Assembly (NCBI RefSeq): GCF_901709675.1 | Contig: NC_051093.1 | Coordinates: 3,493,053 to 3,557,052 of the forward strand | Length of the DNA: 64,000 nucleotides | Direction: 5' to 3' | From: Syngnathus acus | Lineage: Eukaryota; Chordata; Actinopteri; Syngnathiformes; Syngnathidae | Shown here: piece by piece, positions 45,121-57,343 of the stretch | How the letters are laid out: the number at the start of each line of letters is the position of its first letter | Numbering within the stretch: the stretch's first letter is position 1 | Notes under the pieces: model-generated | Seen by the model: the letters and a program-made list of their open reading frames with translations, nothing else | The model's database searches: none | Told to the model about the DNA's origin: nothing | Translations under genes and position numbers: made by a program

Positions 45121-48100
45121 CACGTCAGAGTGCTTCGACGTGGCATTTATAAACACAGGTGGCAAAAGTACTTGCTTTAAAATAGAAGTACAGGTACCCC
45201 GGGAAAAGTAGAAGTACTCTTTCAACTCTACGCAGAAAATGCATTTTTGCTACATTTTGGCTCATGTCTCTTTTTATTGTGTCTGTTTTAACAAAATGAA
45301 GGGAAATCTAAATACTCAAGTAAATCTACTGAAGTGAAACGTCGGTCGACACCTCGCTAAAAGCGATGGCGGGAGATGCATCACGCATTCGTCCTCATTC
45401 TGCTCAGGGAGCTTCTGGTGTTTACGGCTAAGTGCGAAGATAGCAAATCCCCCAGTCAACTCTACAGCTCGGGGTCATTAATCCCGCCGCAAACAGACAC
45501 GGCGCCTTTGGAAATCCCGCAGACGACTTCATCCCCGCCATTTAGGAGTCATTTGCTCTCGACCTGGATTAGGACCATCTGCGAACGTTTTCCCTCCATT
45601 AGTGCCACAAGCTTATGTTCACCGTAAAACCGTCGCTCAGGCGGCTGCCGACACGTTTTCAAAGGATCAGCCGATCAGACGTGGACTTGAACGCGTGTTG
45701 ACTGTTTCCTAAAAATGATGCTGGGTTGTCTTCCTCGCCTACTTTCGGGGTTGCATATGTACTTTTACGCAAGGTTGGCTCAATTATTTTGACCCAGCAG
45801 ATTGAGTTGAAAACTGGATCTCAAGATGGACGCCATTTTGTACTGCAATTGAAGTAAATCGGACGTAACATTCTTCAAAAACTTAACCCAACATGCTGAG
45901 TCAAATCTTCAACCCAACGTGACGGGTATAAATAACGCCGCTTTGGCTGGTTCCCTTTCGGACTCAGCGCTTGGTTTGCTATTTCATCCAATTAAGATTG
46001 CTTTTGTTTTTTTTTGTCCGTTTCAGAAGTGCATTAAAAATTCTCCTAGAAGATGCTGCTGACACATTCCTCGAAGAAAGTGCAGCAGTTTGCTGGGGGA
46101 AAAAAACACTGTCTGTACAGTTTAAAAGCTTTGTATGGTACAAATACCATTTCTATGTCTAAAGTGTGTCTCAGTGGAGTTTTTGGGGGATTTATAAAAG
46201 ACGAAAATACAGAATTAGTTAAAAGCTGGTCATCAAACTGGGGTATTGTTGGCCGATTAGCGTGCTCGGACACATTACCACGGAATATGCAAACATATAA
46301 ACATCTTTACGGGCAATCATTTGTTTGCGCTGATCCATTTCTCGGACGTTTAATATTTTAAAATGTAAATAATGCATTCTTAATAGCTTGACATAATTGC
46401 GAAAGCGTCTGCATGCAGCAACCATTAAACTCTTTTATTCATACACCTATTGCTTTTAATCTTCTTCCGATGCCTTTTTGCCTAATGTCTTTCCATTAAG
46501 ACGCACGCACATTACATTACGCCGGCCGCATTTCAATAGCGTGCGCGCGTGCTGCTATCAAGCAGACACGCCTTCGATTACCATAAGAAAAAAAGGCGAC
46601 GGAATGGAGGCATTATTCAAAAGCAACGCTCATAATAACCTGCTAATGAATCTTTACTTATCATTTCACATTTCATCTTGGTGTCCTTCTCCCTCAGCTT
46701 TTGTCTCGTGGTCCTCGTGTTAACCGCACCACCAGCCTGAATCTCATCAGGCTACTTCAGAGCTACGCTGTAATGACCCTCAAAATGACCCCAACAAACA
46801 TGATGGGAATGAAATAAAAAAATATTGCTATGGCGATGAAACACATCACATGAATTATAAATGGCGGCGTTTTGTCGCTGATGACTTGGAGATGACTGCT
46901 GACACCAGTCACAACGCACAACATGAGCATAATGAGCGGGACGGCCTTTGAGTCACACGCGAGGGAATTAAAGCTAACCTGTAGGGCCAGAGAATGGAGA
47001 AGAATATTTCACAGATGTGTGGATGTTTTTTTTTTTACTATGATAAAATGGAACTCAAGTGAAAACTAAGCCAAACCTGAGGCGCGAACACGCCTCGCAT
47101 TGAAAGCGAACGCTAATGTCAACGTAGCAATGCAAGGCACACACGCTAAGCGCGCTGCTAGCTAGCAACGAGCTGGCTAAACAAACTGCGGAATCACTCC
47201 GAAGTCAGAAATTATCGCCACCATGTAAACTACTCTACAAATATCATTTTCGTGGAGGAATCACAAATAGTAATAATCAAAAGGCAGAGAATCCATGCTA
47301 ATTGCTAAGCTAACCTTTGATTGGGATGTGATCTATTAATAATATTCATGATTCATTTATTGGAAATATTACTTCAGTTTCCATCCACCCAATTTTTTAT
47401 TTTAATCTAAATAAAGTGCCAAACTACATTTTTTGCAAAACAGTATGACTTCTTCCGACTTTTCAGTCCCAACAGTCATAAAAAAAACCTAGTGAAAACT
47501 TGACAATGACTGTGTTTTCATCTTTACCTGTTACACAATTTGTCACATCCCACGCTTTTTTTCCCGATTGAGTGCGAAGGTGCCAGTCGCGACTCATCTG
47601 AAGTTTACATGGAAATCCGGGTTACAAAACTCAGCTCTGCTTTACGTCCATCCACTGGAGGAAAAAGACAAGAGACAGACATAAAAGTCAAGTTCAATCT
47701 GTGTCTGAAGACGTTAACTTGCAGAGACGAGGTGACACCGCCGCCGATGAGCAGAGGCTGCGCTCGGATTTCTCTCCATCTGCCGGCAGGATCAAGCTAT
47801 GTTAGCTCGCAGGCTACTTGGGAAGGTTTGTCGTCAAAGATTGAATCCTTGTGTCAACAGGATAACCGTCTACACGCAACATTTGCCTCTCAGCTTTAGT
47901 GCAACAGGTGGTCGTGCATCAAAATGTATTTAGCATTCAACATTACGATTATTTTCTGCAACAAACGAAGAACTTTTGTTTTATTTTGGTTCAACGCAAT
48001 CTGCTTTCATGGAGGACTACAGAATTCTGCAAATACGTATCTTTTGGACTTAATTTGATCAACGATAAATTACCGAGTAATTGATTTATTTAGACACTTA

Positions 48101-48965
48101 AGCCTGTAAGGTTATAGTGCGTTTTAGGCTGAATCAAAAATTTCAAAATGAAGTCCTGAAATAAGAAATTTGCTCTTTACACAGCATCATCTTTCAAATA
48201 GCTGCTGAAACTGCAGCTTATTCACACACAATTGCTTTGATTGTTCACTAAAAGCATGCAAGTCTGTAACCCCGAGGCGGCATTATTACATCAAATTGCG
48301 TCTGTCTTGCCGAATATTCGTCACTCTACATTTAATCGCCCGACGTGCGTCCGTCCGTGTTGTTTTCTTTCACATGTATTGATATAGCCGGGTTAAGAAA
48401 AAGTATCCAGTCATAGTCGGGCCACTGCGCGCTTATGATGATAAAAGCTTGTGCCACATTGTGGCATGATGTAAAGCCGCCGCAATCAGATTTGGCCTAC
48501 AGCATCGTGACAATTACAAGCCGCCACGCCAGAGACTTCCCGCTGTCCGTTCGCTGATGAAGACGTACGTCGCCGTGGCGAGTGCTCGCCATTGTTGATG
48601 AGCGGTGTCATCGCGCCTGACAGCCTTCCTCGGCGATGATTTACACCCTCGTGAGCCGGACGTCGGAGGACTTGGATTGCTCGGCGAACGTCCTTGATGG
48701 TCGCAGCAACATCTGCGCGCGACGCGCTCTAGGCGCGTCCATCACGCGCTCAAAACGACGCGTTAATGCAGCGCGTCCAGATGGCCGAGCAACTCCGGTC
48801 GGTCACATTTTATTGCGGCCGTAAATTTAATCAGAAAGTACACGGCGGCTTTTTATAGGATGCCGTTTGACAAAGTGGATGACACGGAAGTATTAGAGAA
48901 GTAGAAGTTGCCGTCAAGTCGTGTAATTACATCCCCGGACCGTCAGGGGGAAAAGAAATACAGTA
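45121..48965. other. Intergenic region, no gene recognised
   Basis: Open frames are short and unrecognised. Around 45720-45930 the sequence repeats ACCCAAC/GACCCAGCA-type words, suggestive of an old MITE, without clear ends. CpG-rich sequence lies at 48500-48830. Confidence 0.5.
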
Positions 48966-49208
48966 CAGTGATCCCTTGCTACTTCGTGTTTCGTTTATCG
49001 CGGCTTCACTACATTGCGGATTTTTTTTCCAAATTAAAAAAAAACATTTAAACGTCAAAATAGAACTTCTAAATTGAGGAAACGTGTCTAACCTTAAGGA
49101 CAATGTAGTATTGCTCCAAATGTTCGTTTACATTCCTTTAGAAGTCCGTTTTCACTTATCGCGGGTGGTTTTTGGAACCAATTATCCACGATAAACAAGG
49201 GATTACTG
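48966..49208 (+). mobile_element. Tigger/pogo-like MITE
   Basis: The element starts CAGTGATCCCTTG and ends CAAGGGATTACTG, inverted repeats with one mismatch in 13. It is flanked by TA on both sides (48964-48965 and 49209-49210). TA duplication and the 'ccct..gct.cttcg..tttatcgcgg' word pattern point to a Tc1/mariner superfamily, Tigger-type origin. It is 243 bp with no transposase, so non-autonomous. Confidence 0.75.
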
Positions 49209-51332
49209 TACTTCCCTTTCCGTCTACGATATCTAACGAGGTAAAAGTTTGATGATCATTTTGAGGATCAGACACAAAAAGGTTGCCCGCAGCTCGATTT
49301 GATTTCATTTTGATTCTGACACAAGTCGTTCCTAACTGCTTTTGAAAGGTGATGCAACTGAACACGTCAAGCTCAAAGATTGCTGGCAAAACAGGAAAAA
49401 TTTTCTCTGGCTTGTGCTGTGATAAATGTTTCTTGTTGTTAAAAATAAAACAGAAAACGCTTGTTAATTATCGCGTCCCGTAAGGGGGTTGATTCGGCTC
49501 ACAAATGCACACCTGCTGCCGCCCGAGACAAAGCAGCTCGCAGTTGAAAGCTGTCTTTAATCAAAATCTTTGCTTTCTGCCATTTTGACTGGCAACAATC
49601 AGGCATAAAACCGGACCTGACATAAGCAGAGCGCTGGAATTATGACGCAATTAGCTCCTAAATAGATGACATATTCCACCGTGGCTTGTCAGGACGGCTA
49701 CATTCAAACGCTTTCATTCCATTTTTCTGTCAAATGACACATTTTCCGCACTCTTGCAGCGGGAAGATAAGGCCGAGCGGGGCGGCTGAGAGTATCGTGA
49801 ATTGATGGAGCGAGGGGCTCGGGTCGCTTTTCATTCAAAACGTGGCATGAATTGCTAAAAAATAAATAAAAAAGTCTCCTGGTGACCTTCAAGCGTCTGC
49901 AGAATGATATTCTTGTTTTGCTCACTTTCATTTAGGGAGCTGCTGTGTTTTAGGATGCAAGAAGGTAATTTATTAGTTGTTAATTTATTAATTGCAAATG
50001 TACTTTACGTCAAATCCAGTGTAACCACAATACTGAGGCTGTCTATTGCTTGTCGTATGTTTGTTGTGTGTTGTACCTTGTTGTGTGTTTGTTGTTGTTG
50101 TCTATTATATACCTGTATGTTGTCCAAAATGTAAGGATATCTGGCCAATATCTGATACTTACGGGAAACCAGGCCCCCTATTAAAAGCTTTAAATAGCTT
50201 GCTTGGGGTGACCTTTCACGCATCCGTAATACTGTTTGTTGTTTCATGTTGTATGTCTTGGATATTGCGTGAATAAACTCAAACTCAAAGGTAGCTGTAC
50301 AGATGTGTAGATATATTTTTGACACAATGTTACGTAACAAACTGCCCGTGCAGCGTTATAACTATCATTGCCGTTATTTCTTATGGGAAAAGCAATTTTC
50401 CAGCAATAGCATGTCGCCCATCATTAAGGCGCACGTATGCTCTGACAGAGCCACAACAAGCGTTGCGATCCGAATCACATTCTGCACACACACGACGAGA
50501 TAAAAACATCATATAGAAAAAAAATCCAGCAGAAACTTTATCTAGGGACGAAATGGATAAACTTGACCAGCACCTGGCGCTTATCACGACACACCAACCG
50601 GGAGCATATTTCTTGTTCATGCGTACACGCAGCTTCTTTTCTCGTCTGGCCGAATGGACGCGGAGAGCTGAGTGATGCTACAGACCGTACAGAAGAAATG
50701 TACATGATGCATAGTTTTGCGGAACAATCTCAACATGTATCTCAAGGCGCTGGTGCATTTGTCATCATAATTTCCGGACAAATGAGGCGAATTTAATTTT
50801 TAATGACATGAAAATTGGCCCTACAAATGTAACATTCTTTCTTTTGGGCCAATACAGCTCTCACTACCTCCCATTGTGTCAATATATAAAGGCAGAATTT
50901 ACCATCCAGCTCTTGAATTGAATCCCATCGGATGTATTACGAGCATGTTTCCATAGGAACAAGTTGTAAGATTGCATCCTGAATGGAAAGCAATCCTTGT
51001 TTGTTACCGCAGCATTGCTTGATATCGCCAACAAGACAAATCTAAATAAGCCAATGTCTTCAAAAATAGGGAGGGGGGGTGCGCCCACACGTGTAAGTCA
51101 TTGTGTGTGTTCACACCGAGCCACGAGGGGGGGGGCTGGCTCAGCGTGGCTTTTCCGGCTGTGAGCCTTCGCTGTATATGAGGCTTGTTTTTCATCGACT
51201 GTGTCAGGAATCAAGAGGGCTAATCCCTCAGAGACTTCAGATGAAAGTTTCAAAAGAAATAATGAAAGGCACGCTCGCCCGAGGCTGCATATCTGGGTGA
51301 ACGTTGCGGCGGGAGAGAGAGCGAGAAAGCGA

Positions 51333-51368
51333 GAAGCAGAGGAGGAAGACAACGGCCTCCTCTGCTTC
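51333..51368. repeat. Perfect 13-bp inverted repeat with 10-nt loop
   Basis: GAAGCAGAGGAGG (51333-51345) is followed after ten bases by its exact reverse complement (51356-51368). A match of this length at such short range is expected roughly 0.02 times by chance in 64 kb. Confidence 0.9.
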
Positions 51369-52759
51369 CGCCCCCACCGGCCCGACGATAAATCACACAC
51401 ACGCCGTCTGCGAGACATAAACAAATTGGCGGCTGAGCACATCAGACGCTTGGCGCAGCGTGAACGACTATAAAACGTAACATTTCGGCAGCTTTTACCC
51501 TGCAAAAGTCCATAAAAGCGACTCAGGCTTGAATGGCTTTGCCTCTAAATGTCAGAAAAAGAAGGCTTTTTTTAAATGGCTCCATTACTAAACATGTTTT
51601 ATGCATGTTTTAGCTTTGCCAAAGCAAATTGAAGCATTTGTCATCCCTTCTAATCCAAATTAAGAAAAACAAAAAACAATTATCGGAAGTCTCTAGTGTA
51701 CATACAAATTCGGATAAATCGGGTATAATGAAAAACTTTGCAATTGTTTACAGCAGCATTGGAACAGAAAGTGTTGTAAAGTTCTACCGGCCCCGACTTG
51801 TCTTGAGAGCCTCCACGCTGGGTTCTGATTGACAGGACAGCTGTCACTACGTTGACGTGATGCGGTGCAACGATGAGGGAGATCTTTCGTCAGACCCAAC
51901 TGCTAATTCTGAATTTGGAGCGGGAAGAACATTCAGTACGTACGCAAGGTATTTGTAGTTTTTAGTACGGTAGAAATGAGGTCAGAAACAGGAAGTATAA
52001 ATTGCTCGTGTTCTAGCTGTAAACAAACACAGTGAAGCTCAGCCTCTGTCTCGCAAAATAGTTTTGACCATAAGTCAAACTCAATTGAAGATGGGAAAAA
52101 TGTCGGAGAGCCAACTGATAACTTGAACATTGCTTCCGGTTGCCTTTCAAGTTTTTGGCAAACAGAGCACTTCCTCTCCAGCGACAGATGAGCCGCAGAC
52201 TCTCCCACCGTAACCCCTCAAATGACCAGATTAGAATGCCGTACAGTTCGCCAGGCGTGTGCAGCCAACGGAGAACTCCCTTAATAGTGCTGCCGGAGAA
52301 AGGCCTCCGCATTCAAAAACTCATACATATGGAAATCTTTTTTTTTTTTTTTTTTCCCGGCTCCAGCACATGGAAATGATTTGTTAGATGGGCCAGGCAC
52401 GGTGGACTAAACTATTACCGTTATTAATGTCTGTAAGATTTTGGGGGAAAGTGACTGCTGGCAGCTATTGTTCATTAAATGCGTAGAAATAAAATAAAAT
52501 AAACCAGTTAGTTCCCAAGGCTTGTGAAGCTCATCTCATATGCAGTTTATAAAATGTGTTACCTCAAATGTTTCAGATAACATCCACTATACTATTAACT
52601 TTCAATATGCACAAAAATGAAAGCCAAAAGCCTTGTCTGCCATTTTCATAGCTAATCCATCCAACGATCACACTCTTTCCCGACATTCTTGGCAATTTAG
52701 CATCACCCATCTGTGTAGGACACCTGCTTCCATCCAGCCCAAGTCCCTAGTCATAGTTT

Positions 52760-52900
52760 GTCAAAGTATGAGCCCTGGAATTCGCCCAAAATGGCTGCTT
52801 CCAACCAAAATGGCACAATGTCTCAAGGACCCAAAATTAAACAAGTCGGCCATTTTGGTTTTGAAGCGGCCATTTTGGGACCAATTTCAGTTCTCGTCAT
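52760..52900 (+). repeat. Copy of the 'GGCCATTTTGG' interspersed repeat
   Basis: TGTCTCAAGGACCCAAAATT, then GTCGGCCATTTTGGTTTTGA and CGGCCATTTTGGG correspond to the family at 61245-61540. Confidence 0.6.
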
Positions 52901-55900
52901 TTCATAACGCCCACTAAAAAAATCATTACACATCAGCCCAAATCAGAAACAACATTCTATTTTATACTTTAATTTTGTTGATGGATTACTGGATTTACAA
53001 ATGAATCCGTCAAGTTTCACAGTTGTCAAATGTCAACTGGGGTCCCGTGTGACCGCTGCTGATGAAATGTTTCATTTATGGCTTCATTGAGCTGCCTGTG
53101 GAGATTGACATGTTTTTCTGCATATTTGGAGATATTTTGTAGATTTTCATCCTGCCACAGCGTTGCGACCCTGTCATAATTAACGAGCTCCTATCTTACG
53201 ATAAACAAGAGGCTTGCGTCAGCGATAAAGCGGAATTAGTACGAATCAAAGACAGGTGATTAGTCATCCAAAATAAAACATTTGGCACAGGCGGCGGAAA
53301 GAAAAGCGCAGCGAGCGCCACGGCAACGACAAACAATGGGGCAATGAAATGTAAAATATCATCAGCATTGCGACGGCAGCTGTCTGCGATCGCACACCTG
53401 ATTTAGCCGGCGTGGCGACTTTCTCTCGCCGCCAGCCTCGCTTTTTTTGCTTTGCGGCGCTGGGATTTACTTCCACACATCGCCGTGTCACATGTCAGAA
53501 AGAAACAAGAGGGTCAGTGTTTATTGCCGCCTTCAGACGAGGCGGCAAAAAAAAAAAAAAAAAAGCTAGAAAAACACATTGGGCTTCTCCCTCAGGTGCA
53601 TTTATCCCCAACATGACTCCCATTTTTCCCCGTCGCTCCTCGGTGGAAAACAGTGAAGATGCATCTAATGTCCTTGTGGACTCTTTGACATTGAAAAACA
53701 TCTCAAGTCCAAAAGAAACTTTAAACCGCTTGTGAAAATAAACTGTCATGATTTTCATTCATTCATTCACCGTGTGTGTTATGCTCTTCTTGGCCCCTTG
53801 CGTTTGCCGTTAAGCTCCCGGCCCTCAGACGTCAAAGTCGTTTTATCTTATAAAAACACGAGCAGCATTTTAAAACACATCCTCTCATCTGAAAAGTGGA
53901 GAGGGAGAGAGAGAGAGGCCTCGAAAGGAACGTCGTTCAATTAAAGGTCAGCTATATTAAGGGAGGAACCATATTTGGGAATTCAAGTGGCCAATTCAGT
54001 TCCTCACATGCTGCCATTTTCAAACAATAGATAGATTTGGGTTTTGTCTTTTCTTCAACCAACATGAAAATATGAGATTCTATCTTCTGTGGATAAAAAA
54101 ATATGGTGGATAATATTTGAGACACTGTTTTTAGTTCACGGCAACAATAAAGGAATTTGGAATTTGTTCCAATACTTTCGGATGAGATTGTGAATGACGT
54201 TCAAAGAGTTCAATGGCACCTTGGGAGAAATCGAAGTCAAAACAAGTGAAGGAAAAGCAAAGTCTCCCGTGACAAAACTTCCAGAAGATGCGGCCCATTA
54301 GGAAGGAAAGAGTTGGCCGTGCGTTGCATCAGTCAAACATCAACACCCTCTAGATTCCACACAACAGACGGAGAATGGGAGTCAATATGTAGCAAAGCGT
54401 GCTTCTCAAATTAACTTAACTAACTTGGCTTTGACATCACCAAATGCTTTCGAAACAAATATGGATTCAAATAACGTTTTAAATCTCGATCAGCTCGAAC
54501 GCCAATGGGCCTCCGCATCCGATTATAAAGTCGGGATCCAAAAGGTCAACAGGAAATGGGACAAAGCCCAAAGGAGTCGGCTTGAAAGCGCTTGGCAACT
54601 GAATTTAATACGCATCCATCACTTTTATCATCTAATTAGCGGACCGCGTGGCAGGCCGGTCAACACTGCGGGGAAGCGAGATTATTGATCGACGGAAAGG
54701 ACGGTATCTATCACCGCACCTCGCCATCGACGCTGAGTGCGGCGCGGCAGTCGTGGCAAGGTCTGGCAGGGAGGGGGGGGGGGGGCATTCGAAGAGGAGC
54801 AAAACCAACAGCAGCTAATTGTACACGTCAGAGCAGGAATAAGCGGCCTCGCTCGTATCTCAAGGCAAGCGATCGGAAAAGGTTTCGTATCTCCTTCGCA
54901 TGTCATTCATTTCTCTTGATGAGAAAATCATGATGCCTCCTTCGATTAGCGGACATCCTCTGTCAAAGAGCTAGCTGATAGGCCATAACTGCCGCTGTCA
55001 GCTTGAAAGCGAGCCGCCACGCGCTTCAATTACACTGAGGTGGAGGAAATTTCATCTCAGCCCCGCCCGTGGTTTAGCGTTTTCCACAAGGAGACGCCAA
55101 CATCAAGGTGGCGGCGCTGAAAAGCGCCCTGCAAATTCGTTGCTAAGGTGCCAACGATCTGACGGATTTCACCGCGACAGCGCGAGAAATTGCGTAGGGC
55201 CACTCGAGAGGCTCGCTGACAAGAATTGTCTCGCGGTCTTCAGGAGTCGCGGCACGAACTGGCGTCTCGCACCTCAGCGCCGGACCAATCTTGGCAGGTG
55301 TTGTGTGGCATGGCGAGCGGTATTTAACCTACGTGCCTTCACTGCCAGCCAAGTGTTTGTGTTTTTGAATTGACCCAAATATTTCATTTTGTATTTTTAA
55401 CGAATTTTGTTTATTTGAATTTTGAGATGATGAGGGACAAAGGGCACACAATTGCAAAACACAACAGGACTTGAACACAACTGGGTTCTCTGAGAAGGCT
55501 CCAAAGCTACAGAGACCAAAAGTTGGAAGCGCTTTATCATGACTGATAATTCATCGCCTAATAAGATATCCTCTTGAGCTGAATCTTAATGCTCCGAGTG
55601 CGACTCCCAATAAAAAAGGCTCACACGGGTCTACTTGCGAATGTTGACGAAACCGCTGTCATAAACAAGAAGATATGCTGCGCGCATTTGTCCTCGGGCG
55701 AGTTTAAAGAGAAGCTGTGATCAAAATATAAATCCAACACAAAAGAAATTGCGCTGAAGTCGCTTCCGTTGGACACAAATCATTTTTCATGCTCATCTGG
55801 ATACGATATTAGTCCCGGTCTTTCCTATGAGCAACTTCAAGCGTTAAACCAGCTCTGAAGCGTCGCTCCTCACGCGCGGCGGGCGCCTTCGAGTGCTTCA

Positions 55901-56066
55901 ACGGGAAACCAGCAGGGTGCAGACACGAGCTTTTGTGCACAATCATGTGAAGGCGCTTTCAGAAAAATAAATAAATCTTAAAAAATCAGCTCCGGACTTC
56001 TATTGAGAGGTAGGTGGGTGAGGGGCTTAATGAAATTGACGTCATGGGAACAACACGGGGGTGTGA

Positions 56067-56085
56067 CCCCCCCCCCCCCCCCCCC
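56067..56085. repeat. Poly-C tract (19 bp)
   Basis: Uninterrupted C run about 700 bp before the sulfotransferase start codon; it could form a quadruplex on the opposite strand. Confidence 0.9.
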
Positions 56086-56795
56086 TCCCTCTGACTAAAA
56101 ATGACGGTGTGTTAACACACGAGGAGCGGGTGAGAGAGTGAGTGAGTGAGGGAGCTTCACGCGGCGGATTGCGCGCGCGCGTCCACAAATGCCTTGGCAG
56201 CGGGAAAGAGTGGATGTGTTGCGCATCTCCTCCTTTGACTTTTTTTTTTTTCTTTCGCCCAAGTGGCCAAGATCGTCTTCTTACTGCCGCTGCTGGAGGA
56301 AGGATTATTACTGTGATGAGATTATTGGGTGGATCAGCTGTTTGGTGGTGGACGGATGAGATGCGCACTTGACCAGCATCACTTCTCCACTCTCTCTCTT
56401 CCTTTCTTTTCTTTGCGTGCGTGCGTCCACTCTCTCATTTGGAAGGACGCCAGCTTCAGCGGACCCTCGCAAGTTGGCGCCGATAAATTCTGACATTGTC
56501 TGTCAAGCGTCAACTAATCGATTCTCAAAAGAGAGAGGAGGGGGGGAAAAAGAGAGAGGGGGAGACTCGGAATTTTAACGATCCCCCCTCTGCCTCCCCC
56601 CCCCCTAATGAATATGCAATCAGGCACGTTTGGCTCGGCTCGGTCCAGCTTCACGCCTCGCTTTCTTTTTTTAAACAGCGGGAGCTGCAGCGGGGACTGA
56701 TTCTTGCTGATTTCCTCTTTTTTTTTTTTGTCCATGCAAGACCTGCAGTGGAAACATGTCTGGCCACTTCCCTGAGAGGACCTCCGCTGTCAGAG
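56086..56795 (+). promoter_or_regulatory. Likely promoter and 5' UTR of hs3st4
   Basis: CpG-containing, pyrimidine-rich sequence with GAGTGAGTGAGTGAGGG (about 56133-56150), a GCGCGCGCGC run (about 56170) and no clear TATA box. The coding frame is open upstream to 56496, but that part shows low-complexity residues and no conservation that I recognise, so it is treated as untranslated. Confidence 0.4.
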
Positions 56796-57343
56796 ATGGC
56801 ATTCTGGTCCGGCACTGTCGCCTCTAAAGTGCCCCGGAAGATCTTGTTCATGTTCACCCTCTCCCTGTCCGTCACCTACCTGTTCTACAGCTTGATGAGC
56901 TGCTACAACTCGCTGCGGTTCCCGCTGCAAGACAACTTTGCCTACCAGGCTCGGTCGGCCGGCACCGAGGACACCACGCTAGTGAGGGATCAACTTTACG
57001 CCACCTCGCCGGGCTTCGCCGAGGCTCGCTTCAGCACGGCGGTGTCCGTCGTGGACCGGGAGGCGGGCCAGGAGGAGGGCGGGGATCATGTCTGGACCGG
57101 GACCCAGCGGGCGTCCGCCACAGAGCCGACGCGCCTCCGGGCGGCCACGGAGGGCGATCCGCGGCTCAACTGCACTTCGGATTACGGCGAGAAGAAGCTG
57201 CCCCAAGCCATCATCATCGGGGTGAAAAAAGGGGGCACCCGAGCCCTGCTGGAGGCGCTCAGGGTGCACCCGGACGTGCGGGCAGTCGGGAACGAGCCGC
57301 ACTTCTTTGACAGGAACTACGAGAAGGGTCTGGACTGGTATAG
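56796..57343 (+). CDS. hs3st4: Heparan sulfate 3-O-sulfotransferase 4-like, first coding exon (partial)
   Basis: The exon encodes 182 complete codons and two bases of the next (AG of Arg), then a GTGAGT donor. Residues 1-14 are cytoplasmic, about 15-36 (KILFMFTLSLSVTYLFYSLM) a signal-anchor membrane segment, and about 37-130 a variable lumenal stem with a sequon NCT at N125. The sulfotransferase domain opens at DYGEKKLPQAIIIGVKKGGT: K144-R149 (KKGGTR) is the 5'-phosphosulfate (PAPS) loop, and E167 in NEPHFFDRNYEKGLDWYR is the expected catalytic base. It is a type II Golgi enzyme that transfers sulfate from PAPS to the 3-OH of glucosamine in heparan sulfate. The membrane segment and DYGEKKLPQA fit HS3ST4 best; HS3ST2 is the main alternative. 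The remaining catalytic domain is not in this window. Confidence 0.85.

Larger units (their letters stand above)
49211..56066. other. Intergenic region upstream of the sulfotransferase
   Basis: No gene is recognised. It contains a 13-bp perfect hairpin (51333-51368), a repeat fragment (52760-52900) and homopolymer runs at 52338-52355 (T), 53547-53564 (A) and 54773-54785 (G). Several stretches (49440-49720, 51170-51480, 53040-53290) are rich in homeobox-type cores. Confidence 0.5.

Noticed and set aside
51333-51368. MicroRNA precursor
   Set aside because: The stem is 13 bp and does not extend outward; too short for a normal precursor.
56496-56795. N-terminal extension of the hs3st4 frame by 100 codons
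   Set aside because: Residues are low-complexity and unlike the family. The ATG at 56796 is followed by a short cytoplasmic stretch and membrane anchor as in HS3ST2/HS3ST4.
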